A DNA stretch of 5,535 nt from an uncultured Porphyromonadaceae bacterium (GTDB taxonomy: Bacteria > Bacteroidota > Bacteroidia > Bacteroidales > Muribaculaceae): contig CABQCA010000152.1 in the NCBI GenBank assembly GCA_902462525.1, positions 1 through 5,535 of the forward strand, written 5' to 3'. Below the pieces are notes generated by a model. The model searched no databases. It saw only the letters and a program-made list of their open reading frames with translations, and had not been told where the DNA came from. Each line of letters begins with the position of its first letter. Positions within the stretch are counted from its first letter, which is position 1. The position numbers and the translations under genes are program-made. Below are positions 1-5,535 of the stretch, in pieces.

Positions 1-1479
1 GAAGTAGCCGTCCTCAATTTTGCCGACGAATGGATATGCGCGGTAGGTCTGGCTTTTACCGTTGTGGGGAAGTTCGCTGTACATAAAGTAGGCATCCCAC
101 ATTGGCGAAATGAAGTTGGGCCAGATGAGGATGTCCTTGTTCTTGATTTCGCCGTCTGAGGTGTAGACCTTGCGGAACTGGCGGCGAGTGCCGCTGATGG
201 TGACGAGGGTAAGTTCCACTTCGAGGTTGCCGGTGCGGACCGAAGGATCGAAAGTGGCTTTGAGCGACGATTTGATGTCGTTCTGCTGCATGCCCACGAG
301 GGCCGCAACGTTCTTGCCGAACACGTTGAGGCCGCCGGCACTGAGAGGCAGTGCGAAGTATGCTTTTTCGTTGGTGCCCTTTATGGCGGCGGTTAGCACG
401 AGCACGGGCAGATCCTTAAGTTCCTCGGGTCGCAACTTGAGGTCGAGACGGGCTATGTGCGCTCTTTCGTCGAGCAGCAGAGTCTTGGGATCGAACTTGA
501 TGCTACCTTCGATAAAAGCGTCGGAGATAACGCCTTCGCGTCCGTAGAGGCTGTCCTGATAGCAGAAAAGATGTTTGAAAGGCTCAGTGAAGGCTGCGCT
601 CACAGGCGGAATGCTGGCGTTAGTGAGGTCATAACCTTTATCAGCAGCCTTGGCCTCGATGGCCTTCTTCCACTTTTCGAGGAGGAGACGGACTGTGGAG
701 TAATCGACGCGCTCGTTGATGCCAAGGTTGCTGTAGTATTCTTCGGCCTGAGGCAAGCCGGAGAGAATATGGCCCACGTAGGCATAAAGGCTTGCCAGCT
801 GCTGGGCTGTCATCGGGTAGTTCAGCGGGTTGCAGAATTTGCCTGTCTTGGCGCTGACCCACGGGCGTTCAGGCGAGGGCTCGCATTTATAGCCGGTGGA
901 GGTGAAGAGCAGCGACTCGGGGGCTGTGGCGCCTACCACCTGCTCGCGGTACTTGATGACGTTGATGAAGGGCGGATTCTCCTGGTTCTGGTTTTCGCCC
1001 TGTTCGCGCCAGCGCGAAGCACGGCCGAGGAGCATGTTGCCGAAGGCCCCTTTAGGCTCGTAGATGTTTACAATCTGGTCGAGTGCGGGCTTGGGCGATG
1101 TTTTGTCGATGCGGTTGCCTTCGCTGTAGGCCAGATCGATACGGCGTACGGTGATGTGGGCGTAGTCGAGGGCTATGGCTGCGATAAAGCCATACCATTC
1201 GTCGACGAGTTGGGCATAGTAGCCGAGAAGGTTATTGCTTTCGGAGTCGGCGTCGCCGCCCGAAGCCAGGTGACTGATGGCGGTTTTGAAAAGATCGACA
1301 CGGGCAAATGCCGAAGGGATGCCTGATACGAGTTTGCCGACGTTTGCATCCTCTGCCAACTCATTGATTATGATATTATTGATGAAAACGGTCGTGTTGG
1401 CAAGTGTGGTCCAGCGATCCAGGGTCCCATTCTGAACAGCACCCGGTTTTACATCTATAGTAAGGACTTTGTTAGGCAT
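1..1479 (-). CDS. Unrecognised large soluble protein, fourth gene of the tubulin-like operon (3' end missing)
   Basis: The minus-strand frame is open from an ATG at 1479 down to position 1, giving 493 codons with no stop, so the C-terminus lies outside the window. The start is chosen because the protein begins MPNKVLTIDV only 6 bp after the stop of the tubulin-like gene, which implies translational coupling. I do not recognise the family. There is no signal peptide or membrane helix, so it should be cytoplasmic. Visible landmarks are a GIPSAFARVDLFKTA stretch (residues ~53-67), a helical region (~84-106), a polar Gln/Asn/Glu linker (~159-170), a Lys-rich helix (~262-282), a beta-rich part (~340-440), and an aromatic motif WPNFISPMWDAYFMYSE (~453-469). 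Cysteines are few (199, 216, 306). Codon use resembles the neighbours, so this is a genuine coding frame. The position in the operon suggests it partners the tubulin-like protein, but that is inference. Confidence 0.85.
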   Translation of the reverse strand, partial: MPNKVLTIDVKPGAVQNGTLDRWTTLANTTVFINNIIINELAEDANVGKLVSGIPSAFARVDLFKTAISHLASGGDADSESNNLLGYYAQLVDEWYGFIAAIALDYAHITVRRIDLAYSEGNRIDKTSPKPALDQIVNIYEPKGAFGNMLLGRASRWREQGENQNQENPPFINVIKYREQVVGATAPESLLFTSTGYKCEPSPERPWVSAKTGKFCNPLNYPMTAQQLASLYAYVGHILSGLPQAEEYYSNLGINERVDYSTVRLLLEKWKKAIEAKAADKGYDLTNASIPPVSAAFTEPFKHLFCYQDSLYGREGVISDAFIEGSIKFDPKTLLLDERAHIARLDLKLRPEELKDLPVLVLTAAIKGTNEKAYFALPLSAGGLNVFGKNVAALVGMQQNDIKSSLKATFDPSVRTGNLEVELTLVTISGTRRQFRKVYTSDGEIKNKDILIWPNFISPMWDAYFMYSELPHNGKSQTYRAYPFVGKIEDGYF

Positions 1480-1485
1480 GAATTA

Positions 1486-3150
1486 TCAGTATTTTTGGGC
1501 CTTTTGGATGGCGTTGTACATGTGTGCGAGGAAGCGCTCCTCCAGAGTTGTGCCCTGGCTTTCTTGCGGGTTGGTGTCGGGATTGTTTTTGATGATTTCA
1601 ACGAAGGTGTTGAAATGTTTTGTTGCGCTTGAACCTATAAGTCCTGTTTTGTCCCAATGATGCTTTGGATCAGAGAAGATGGCACCGGGATCGATTTCGC
1701 TGAGTTTTCTTCTGTTCGAAGTGAAAGCGTCGGCGGTGAAAAGGAACTTGCCCGGCTGTACAGAGCTGAAAATCTGATAAATCCAGCCGAAAACGACAGC
1801 GTCTTTTACAAACTTGTAGCCGAATTCCTTCATGTATTTACCGATCTCTGCCCGCTGTTCGTCGGTCAGGCCTTCGTACGTGTCAAAATTTGCTCTGTGG
1901 AAGTCTTTGAGCATATTGGTGACACCATTTCCGTCTTCATAAGCACCGCCGTAGAGTGAAAGAATCAAGTGGGCGAACGACAGGAAAGCGCCAAGCTTCG
2001 ATTCGAATGTTGGGCCGAGTGTAGTGCCTACAAAGCTTCTGCCGGTAAGCTGCATATTGCCGTTTTCGCCGGTTTCGACGGTGCGGAACACATACTGTGC
2101 CGACTTTATTTGTTCGAGCTGTGCGCGGTCGGTGGTGAAGAAATCGTAAGCGGCTGCGGCACACATCAGTTCGGCCACATGACAGGCATTTTCCTGTTCC
2201 TGACCGCCTGTGACAACATCGCCTTCCTGGCCTTCAGAGTAGTCGATTTTGAGGCTTGCAGGCCAGCCGATGTGGTACATCTGCTTGTAGGTGTTGAGCA
2301 CGGTAGCGTCGCCGTTGTAGAAGCTTAGGGCAGCCTGCGAGTTGAGAGCGAAGTTGTTGGAGTCGGCTATAACTTTTTCGCGACTCAGCTGTTCTTTGGT
2401 CGGAGCCTTGAACTTGAAGTAGTCGGTGAGTAGCGTCGAGCCGAAGAGTGTGGTCTTGAGGTTGAGCTGATTGTTGCCGTTTGACGACAGACGGAGAGCG
2501 TCGCTGATAGCCAGAGGAATTACCGGAATCGATGAGGCGCCTGTTCCGCCGAACACGCTGCCGAAAACGAATACCCGTGCAGTGGCTGCATGGTCGTTGA
2601 GCAGTTTGAGGAAAGCGGCGAGTTCTTTTTCGTGGGGTTTGACATCGTCGCCGCCCTGCTGTGCGTGGATAGCGGCCTCGACAATGCCGTGGTACATCAG
2701 CAGCGAGCCGAGGTGTGTTTGGGCGCGGTAGCCGTGGTCGAGCTTGAAGTCCTGTACGGTGTCGCGCTCGAAGAGCAGGTCGCAGAGGTCCTGATTGTCG
2801 AGACGGTCTTCTTCGGTGATATTATTTGTGGCCGAGAGCAGCGCAAGGGTCTTGCGGCTGTCCTTCGAGTAGTCGGTAAAGAAGCGGTAGAGATTGATCT
2901 TGGCGGAGAAAAAAGTGTTGTTAAGCTGGTTGCCGCCGGGATTGTTGACCGGATCGTCGGTCTTTACATTGTTATATAGCTCAATGAGATTTTCGACACG
3001 GCCTTTGTTGCCGTTGTTCTGGTCTGTGTCGATGGTGAGGATATCGATGGTGTGGTTGTCGAAGAGGCCTGCCGCGCACATATGCACGAAAGACTCAAGA
3101 CAGCGCATACCAGTACCGCCGATCGCTATGAGAAATAATTTGTCGTCCAT
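1486..3150 (-). CDS. Tubulin/FtsZ-superfamily GTPase-like protein (tubulin-like, FtsZl1/Tubulin_2 type)
   Basis: This 554-residue protein has the hallmarks of the tubulin/FtsZ nucleotide-binding fold. Residues 4-14 (KLFLIAIGGTG) look like the first strand and loop. IDTDQ at 40-44 matches the FtsZ V-N-T-D-x-Q-type loop. FVFGSVFGGTGASS at 194-207 matches the tubulin signature GGTGxG/S that binds GTP phosphates. A conserved-looking R142...G148 segment lies between them. The two glycine loops are ~190 residues apart, roughly twice the FtsZ spacing, and there is a long C-terminal extension to 554, so this is not cell-division FtsZ. Residues ~319-339 form an Ala-rich helix where the T7/H8 region is expected, but I see no obvious FtsZ NxDxxD catalytic motif. 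There is no signal peptide; weakly hydrophobic helices near 386-400 and 450-463 are not convincing membrane spans. It likely binds GTP and may polymerise at the membrane with its operon partners. The ATG at 3150 is 21 bp after the upstream stop and has no Shine-Dalgarno. Confidence 0.85.
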   Translation of the reverse strand: MDDKLFLIAIGGTGMRCLESFVHMCAAGLFDNHTIDILTIDTDQNNGNKGRVENLIELYNNVKTDDPVNNPGGNQLNNTFFSAKINLYRFFTDYSKDSRKTLALLSATNNITEEDRLDNQDLCDLLFERDTVQDFKLDHGYRAQTHLGSLLMYHGIVEAAIHAQQGGDDVKPHEKELAAFLKLLNDHAATARVFVFGSVFGGTGASSIPVIPLAISDALRLSSNGNNQLNLKTTLFGSTLLTDYFKFKAPTKEQLSREKVIADSNNFALNSQAALSFYNGDATVLNTYKQMYHIGWPASLKIDYSEGQEGDVVTGGQEQENACHVAELMCAAAAYDFFTTDRAQLEQIKSAQYVFRTVETGENGNMQLTGRSFVGTTLGPTFESKLGAFLSFAHLILSLYGGAYEDGNGVTNMLKDFHRANFDTYEGLTDEQRAEIGKYMKEFGYKFVKDAVVFGWIYQIFSSVQPGKFLFTADAFTSNRRKLSEIDPGAIFSDPKHHWDKTGLIGSSATKHFNTFVEIIKNNPDTNPQESQGTTLEERFLAHMYNAIQKAQKY

Positions 3151-3171
3151 TCGTTATTTGGTGTTGGCGTA

Positions 3172-3513
3172 TTAGAACCAGGTTCCGACTTTCGAGTTGC
3201 GGAAAATCTTGCTGATGATGAATCCAAGAAGGATGAAGAGAACCAGACCTACGCCTGCGCCGATGCCGGAGTGCATGAGGTAGGCGGTTTTCTGAGATGG
3301 TACTTCGATACCGCTGGCGATATAGGTGTTGATGAGGAATCCTACGATGGGAGTTGCAACGGCAAGAATCCAGAACCAAATGCGACGGGCTGTAGTGCCG
3401 GGGTTATTGGGCTTGTAGGGTATAATACAAGCTACAAGGATTGCAATGAGCAGAAATGCTACAAAGATGGTGAGGGCCCAGATATAGGCATTTGAAATAG
3501 GAACTTGTTCCAT
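3172..3513 (-). CDS. Small three-helix integral membrane protein
   Basis: This is a 113-residue protein with three hydrophobic segments: residues ~9-32 (IWALTIFVAFLLIAILVACI), ~44-66 (RIWFWILAVATPIVGFLINTYIA) and ~81-104 (SGIGAGVGLVLFILLGFIISKIF). A short basic/proline linker (YKPNNPGTTARR) follows helix 1, and the tail KIFRNSKVGTWF is positively charged. By the positive-inside rule, the 33-43 linker and the C-terminus should be cytoplasmic, which puts the N-terminus outside. It has no enzyme motif and no family I recognise. It sits between the vWA lipoprotein (55 bp upstream) and the tubulin-like gene (21 bp downstream). A role as the inner-membrane anchor linking the cell-envelope lipoprotein with the cytoplasmic tubulin-like protein is attractive but inferred. 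The ATG at 3513 is the first in frame, and the A-rich upstream stretch is usual for Bacteroidota. Confidence 0.8.
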   Translation of the reverse strand: MEQVPISNAYIWALTIFVAFLLIAILVACIIPYKPNNPGTTARRIWFWILAVATPIVGFLINTYIASGIEVPSQKTAYLMHSGIGAGVGLVLFILLGFIISKIFRNSKVGTWF

Positions 3514-3568
3514 GGTTTTAGTGTGTATTATGATTTTTAATTTTATAAATAAGATTCTCTGATGCGCA
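3514..3568 (-). other. Intra-operon spacer, AT-rich
   Basis: These 55 bp between the lipoprotein stop and the membrane-protein start are very A+T-rich on the minus strand. I see no stable hairpin, no terminator and no TAnnTTTG box. The spacer is therefore read as part of one transcript, with the A-rich stretch just before the ATG probably serving ribosome loading in place of a Shine-Dalgarno. Confidence 0.5.
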
Positions 3569-4945
3569 TTAGAGCGTCTTTAGATAGTAGGTGTAGAGCA
3601 CGCGGCCTTTGGGCGAGCAACCGGGGTCGGTGAGGGTTTCGAGAACCGAGTTTGCCAGCGAGGGATTGTCCTGCCAGCTGAAGAAGTCGCGGGCCTCGTT
3701 GATTTCGGGTTTGGCTTCGTCAATGATTATTTCGATGCGGATAAGGTCGGCAGGGTTGATGCCGGCGGCGAAGGTGCCGTCGAAACGTTCGTGGAAGTCA
3801 ACTGTGATTTCGTCCCAGCCTTCGTGGGCGTCATCGTCTTCGAGGTCGGCGGTGAATGCCATCTTTATCTCGGTGGGTTCGGAAGCGACAGCTGTGGTGT
3901 CGACCATTGCACGGACGGCCTGCTGCACGTCGGAAACGCGGGCTTCGATGCCGTCGATGTCGAAGCCGTTCTGAGCACCAAAATCGACATAGAGGTTGCC
4001 AAGCAGATGCTCGAAGCGGTTTTCAGGTTTGATACCATCTTCCGACATAGCTTTGGAGTTGCTGATAACGTTGGCCCATGTTTCACCAATGGGGTAGTAT
4101 TCGGCATTTTGGTCGTATTTCTTGTACGATTCGGCATTGTCGTTTTCGAATACAGCGGAGACAATGTCCTTGTTGTCTGCGTTGTGATAGTTACCGCCCT
4201 GACGCTCCGAAACGTAGTCGGCGATCATGGGGTAGCCGAAGTCGCGTCCGCCGAGCACAAATTTATCATCTTCGGTTAGCCAACTGGCCAGCTTTACGGC
4301 GTTTTCAACCATAGAACTGAGACGGAATGTATTGTCGTCGAATACGGTGAGGAACATCTTCTTGTCTTTTCCGCCTTCGGTGAATCCCCAGCTGTAGAAG
4401 GTGATATTGTAGCCTGCCTTCAGCCACTCGATGAAATATTTCTTGGCGTAGGCGGCGCGTTCGATTACGGTGCCTTTGTACTCCTCGTAGTCCGACATGA
4501 GCACTGCAGGCTGCTTTTTGGCCACGATCTGCTCGAGAGCCTTGCCGATGGGGGCCATCTGACGGGTGTAGCTTGCCGGGTTGAGCATGTGGTTGTAGAG
4601 CTGTGTTATGTCGAGGTCCATAGGCTCGATTTTCTTGTCGGCGAGGCCGAAGAACTCAACGTTGTTGCCGTCGGCGAGTTTATTGATTATGCCCTGAAGT
4701 ATTTTCTTGCTGTCGTCGGTCTTGTAGGCGCTGTTCATGCCGTTCGACATGTCGAAATACACCGATATGCCGCTGTTTAGATCATTAGTCCTGGCATTTT
4801 CCTCGATGTATCGGTCGAGGTGCTGTCGCTGAAAGTAATAACCGTCGCCACCGCAGCTTACTAAGGCTATTGCCACCACTGCGAGTACTGCTGTCAGGCC
4901 GGTTTTTGAGAGGCCTCGGAAAGATGAAGATGTTCTTCGTGCCAT
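3569..4945 (-). CDS. vWA-domain-like lipoprotein, first gene of the operon
   Basis: This is a 458-residue predicted lipoprotein. The N-terminus has a basic region (R3, R4, R10, K14), a hydrophobic core at ~16-28 and the lipobox LVSC with Cys31, so signal peptidase II processing is expected. After a linker, residues ~59-70 (GISVYFDMSNGM) resemble strand 1 of a von Willebrand factor A domain with a MIDAS-like D65-x-S67-x-G69. PIGKALEQI (132-140) fits the helix after the MIDAS threonine loop, and AVLMSDYEEY (147-156) fits the strand carrying the third MIDAS aspartate (D152). The domain probably runs to ~230. The remainder (~235-458) is mixed alpha/beta with an acidic patch (ADLEDDDAHE, 366-375) and is unrecognised. 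The metal site looks degenerate: Gly replaces the last Ser of DxSxS, and Ala131 sits where Thr is expected. After export it would be anchored in the inner or outer membrane and may sense or bind envelope partners. The start is supported by the immediately following signal peptide. Confidence 0.8.
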   Translation of the reverse strand: MARRTSSSFRGLSKTGLTAVLAVVAIALVSCGGDGYYFQRQHLDRYIEENARTNDLNSGISVYFDMSNGMNSAYKTDDSKKILQGIINKLADGNNVEFFGLADKKIEPMDLDITQLYNHMLNPASYTRQMAPIGKALEQIVAKKQPAVLMSDYEEYKGTVIERAAYAKKYFIEWLKAGYNITFYSWGFTEGGKDKKMFLTVFDDNTFRLSSMVENAVKLASWLTEDDKFVLGGRDFGYPMIADYVSERQGGNYHNADNKDIVSAVFENDNAESYKKYDQNAEYYPIGETWANVISNSKAMSEDGIKPENRFEHLLGNLYVDFGAQNGFDIDGIEARVSDVQQAVRAMVDTTAVASEPTEIKMAFTADLEDDDAHEGWDEITVDFHERFDGTFAAGINPADLIRIEIIIDEAKPEINEARDFFSWQDNPSLANSVLETLTDPGCSPKGRVLYTYYLKTL

Positions 4946-5021
4946 TGTTTTTGTATCTGTGATTATCGAAGGTTTATTATCTATGGAATAAAGAAAGGTT
5001 CGGATTATCGTATAATTGTTG

Positions 5022-5029
5022 CAAATATA
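5022..5029 (-). promoter_or_regulatory. Candidate -7 box of the four-gene operon
   Basis: On the minus strand the bases read TATATTTG, a full match to the Bacteroidota sigma-ABfr -7 consensus TAnnTTTG, with C following. It lies ~77 bp upstream of the lipoprotein ATG, implying a leader of roughly 70 nt. The expected -33 TTG about 20 bp further upstream is poor: the region is a T-run followed by CC. The call therefore rests on the -7 element and on its placement in the intergenic region. Confidence 0.5.
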
Positions 5030-5125
5030 CTGAAAAAACTATAAATGGATTGGAAAAAGATAATGCAGGAATCTTAAAAGATGTTAATGACAAATTGCGC
5101 CATGACCTCTCACTTTGATTTTAGT

Positions 5126-5133
5126 TAATTTTG
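5126..5133 (+). promoter_or_regulatory. Candidate -7 box for the glutamate synthase-like gene
   Basis: The plus strand reads TAATTTTG, matching TAnnTTTG. No good -33 TTG is found 19-21 bp upstream; a TTTG at 5114-5117 is too close. Transcription starting near 5139 would give a leader of about 130 nt that contains both hairpins before the ATG at 5270. Confidence 0.4.
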
Positions 5134-5166
5134 CATGTAATTTGAGAATAAGGACCAAAATAACAG

Positions 5167-5191
5167 GCTTATCGGCGTGTGGCCGATGAGC
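5167..5191 (+). promoter_or_regulatory. Leader hairpin 1 upstream of the glutamate synthase-like gene
   Basis: The arm GCTTATCGGC (5167-5176) pairs with GCCGATGAGC (5182-5191) around a 5-nt GTGTG loop, giving a 10-bp stem with one G-U pair. No U-run follows, so it is not a simple intrinsic terminator. The most likely setting is the 5' untranslated leader of the downstream gene, though a protein-binding inverted repeat is also possible. Confidence 0.5.
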
Positions 5192-5221
5192 GAAACCGTC
5201 GTTTAATCCGTAATTTATAAA

Positions 5222-5255
5222 GGCGGCAACGGTCCGTAAGGTCCGGCCCTCCGCC
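5222..5255 (+). promoter_or_regulatory. Leader hairpin 2, GC-rich two-part stem with GTAA tetraloop
   Basis: The outer stem pairs GGCGG (5222-5226) with CCGCC (5251-5255). Inside it, CGGTCC (5230-5235) pairs with GGTCCG (5240-5245) through one T-T mismatch, closed by a GTAA loop, which is a GNRA-type tetraloop. It ends 14 nt before the ATG at 5270, close enough to affect ribosome access. No T-tract follows, so it is not an intrinsic terminator. I cannot match it to a known riboswitch class. Confidence 0.45.
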
Positions 5256-5262
5256 CTAAACA

Positions 5263-5280
5263 ATGAAAAATGGATTTTAA
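5263..5280 (+). other. Five-codon mini-ORF overlapping the glutamate synthase-like start
   Basis: An ATG at 5263 opens the peptide MKNGF and stops with TAA at 5278-5280. It starts 7 bp before the ATG at 5270 and overlaps it in a different frame. It may be chance, or it may compete for initiation. The start at 5270 is preferred for the main gene because only that frame gives the conserved protein. Confidence 0.25.
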
Positions 5281-5491
5281 AGAAGTAAACGAAAGCTATA
5301 CCTTGCCCGAGGCAATCCGCGAAGCCCAGCGCTGCCTTCACTGCAAGGTGCCGGGCTGCCGCAAAGGATGCCCTATCAGCAACGATATCCCCGATTGGAT
5401 TGCCGAGCTTGCCCGTGGCAATTTCGGCAATGCGGTGTCGATAATCCACAACCGCAGCAATCTTCCGGCGGTGTGCGGCCCGGGTGTTTGA
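5270..5491 (+). CDS. gltA: NADPH-dependent glutamate synthase / NfnB-type flavoprotein, N-terminal fragment (broken)
   Basis: This 73-codon frame encodes the N-terminal 4Fe-4S (Fer4_20-type) domain of the glutamate synthase beta-subunit family. The region EAIREAQRCLHCKVPGC followed by RKGCPI gives C22-x2-C25-x4-C30-x3-C34, then IPDWI and a helix, ending NLPAVCG. Family members normally continue as CGRVCP with further cluster cysteines and two FAD/NADPH Rossmann domains, ~450 residues or more in total. Here the frame reads CGPGV and stops at 5491, so at least 80% of the enzyme is missing. In-frame family resemblance ends at about codon 70. The CLHCKxPxC form fits the homotetrameric GltA (TIGR01316) or NfnB/SudA group rather than classical GltD; the symbol gltA is therefore tentative and does not mean citrate synthase. 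Intact members transfer electrons from NADPH in glutamate synthesis or ferredoxin bifurcation; this fragment would be inactive. Confidence 0.75.
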   Translation: MDFKEVNESYTLPEAIREAQRCLHCKVPGCRKGCPISNDIPDWIAELARGNFGNAVSIIHNRSNLPAVCGPGV

Positions 5492-5535
5492 CAGTTTGAG
5501 GTAAATTTTTTTTGAAAATAATTGGCTTACAATTT
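5488..5535. other. AT-rich tail replacing the rest of the glutamate synthase-like gene
   Basis: From about 5488 to the end, the sequence has only 11 G/C bases in 48, against a clearly GC-richer coding stretch just before it. It includes a run of nine T's and encodes nothing resembling the expected continuation of the enzyme. It could be the edge of an inserted element, a rearrangement junction or a misassembled contig end; 48 bp is too short to decide. Confidence 0.5.

Larger units (their letters stand above)
4946..5269. other. Divergent intergenic region between the lipoprotein operon and the glutamate synthase-like gene
   Basis: This 324-bp stretch has no convincing protein gene. The left part (4946-5160) is AT-rich and holds one -7-type box for each direction, about 95 bp apart. 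The right part (5161-5256) turns GC-rich and forms two hairpins on the plus strand, followed by a short A-rich stretch before the start codon. A longer minus-strand open frame crossing it from 5449 to 5084 is the antisense of the plus-strand gene plus leader, with no family resemblance, and is not annotated. Confidence 0.6.

Noticed and set aside
457..1326. Long plus-strand open frame of 289 codons
   Set aside because: It lies fully antisense to the minus-strand gene at 1-1479, whose frame is continuous, begins right after the upstream stop and has normal protein composition. The plus-strand translation has no recognisable domain and no start context.
1486..3150. Cell-division FtsZ
   Set aside because: The protein is 554 residues with a much larger gap between the glycine loops and no FtsZ C-terminal peptide. 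It lies outside a division (dcw) cluster, next to a vWA lipoprotein instead.
3791..4279. Plus-strand open frame of 162 codons opposite the lipoprotein gene
   Set aside because: Its valine/phenylalanine-rich translation is the typical antisense shadow of a gene rich in Asp, Asn, Lys and Glu codons. The lipoprotein frame has a signal peptide and vWA-like motifs.
5181..5200. Possible hammerhead ribozyme (CCGATGAG, CGAAAC and GTC close together)
   Set aside because: The core needs CUGAUGA but reads CCGATGA, there is practically no stem II between the two core segments, and no stem III can be drawn. The bases are better explained by the 10-bp hairpin at 5167-5191.
5222..5255. Intrinsic terminator
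   Set aside because: The hairpin is GC-rich, but it is followed by CTAAACAATG rather than a T-run and lies directly before a coding start.
5084..5449. Minus-strand open frame of 121 codons
   Set aside because: It is antisense to the well-supported cysteine-motif frame and continues through the hairpin leader; no protein family is visible.
1..5535. CRISPR array, tRNA or rRNA gene
   Set aside because: No regularly spaced direct repeats, cloverleaf-like segment or rRNA-like sequence was seen on either strand.

Overview
The window looks like chromosomal DNA from a Bacteroidota species, most likely order Bacteroidales. None of the starts has a clear Shine-Dalgarno sequence. The upstream regions are A-rich and contain TAnnTTTG-type -7 boxes, and the lead gene encodes a lipoprotein. 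The exact family cannot be fixed from the sequence alone.

Positions 1-4945 hold four co-directional genes on the minus strand, read from right to left. They are a vWA-like lipoprotein (4945-3569), a small three-helix membrane protein (3513-3172), a tubulin/FtsZ-superfamily protein (3150-1486) and a long unrecognised soluble protein (1479 to beyond position 1, incomplete). The gaps are 55, 21 and 6 bp, with no hairpin terminator seen between genes, so they look like one operon. Its candidate promoter lies just inside the divergent intergenic region. A tubulin-like GTPase next to a vWA protein and membrane components matches the composition of the FtsZ-like (FtsZl1-type) gene neighbourhoods that Makarova and Koonin proposed as a membrane-remodelling system. 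This version uses a lipoprotein vWA, a 3-TM protein and an unknown large protein. It is the most interesting content of the window, and its function is unknown.

Positions 4946-5269 form a 324-bp divergent intergenic region. It has a probable promoter in each direction and a GC-rich, strongly structured leader (two hairpins) before the plus-strand gene.

Positions 5270-5491 encode the first ~70 residues of an NADPH-dependent glutamate synthase/NfnB-type flavoprotein, with its 4Fe-4S cysteine motif. The frame is broken where the family normally reads CGRVCP. The last ~48 bp are AT-rich and unlike the gene, so they mark a rearrangement, an insertion or an assembly/contig-end artefact. This gene is metabolically unrelated to the divergent operon.
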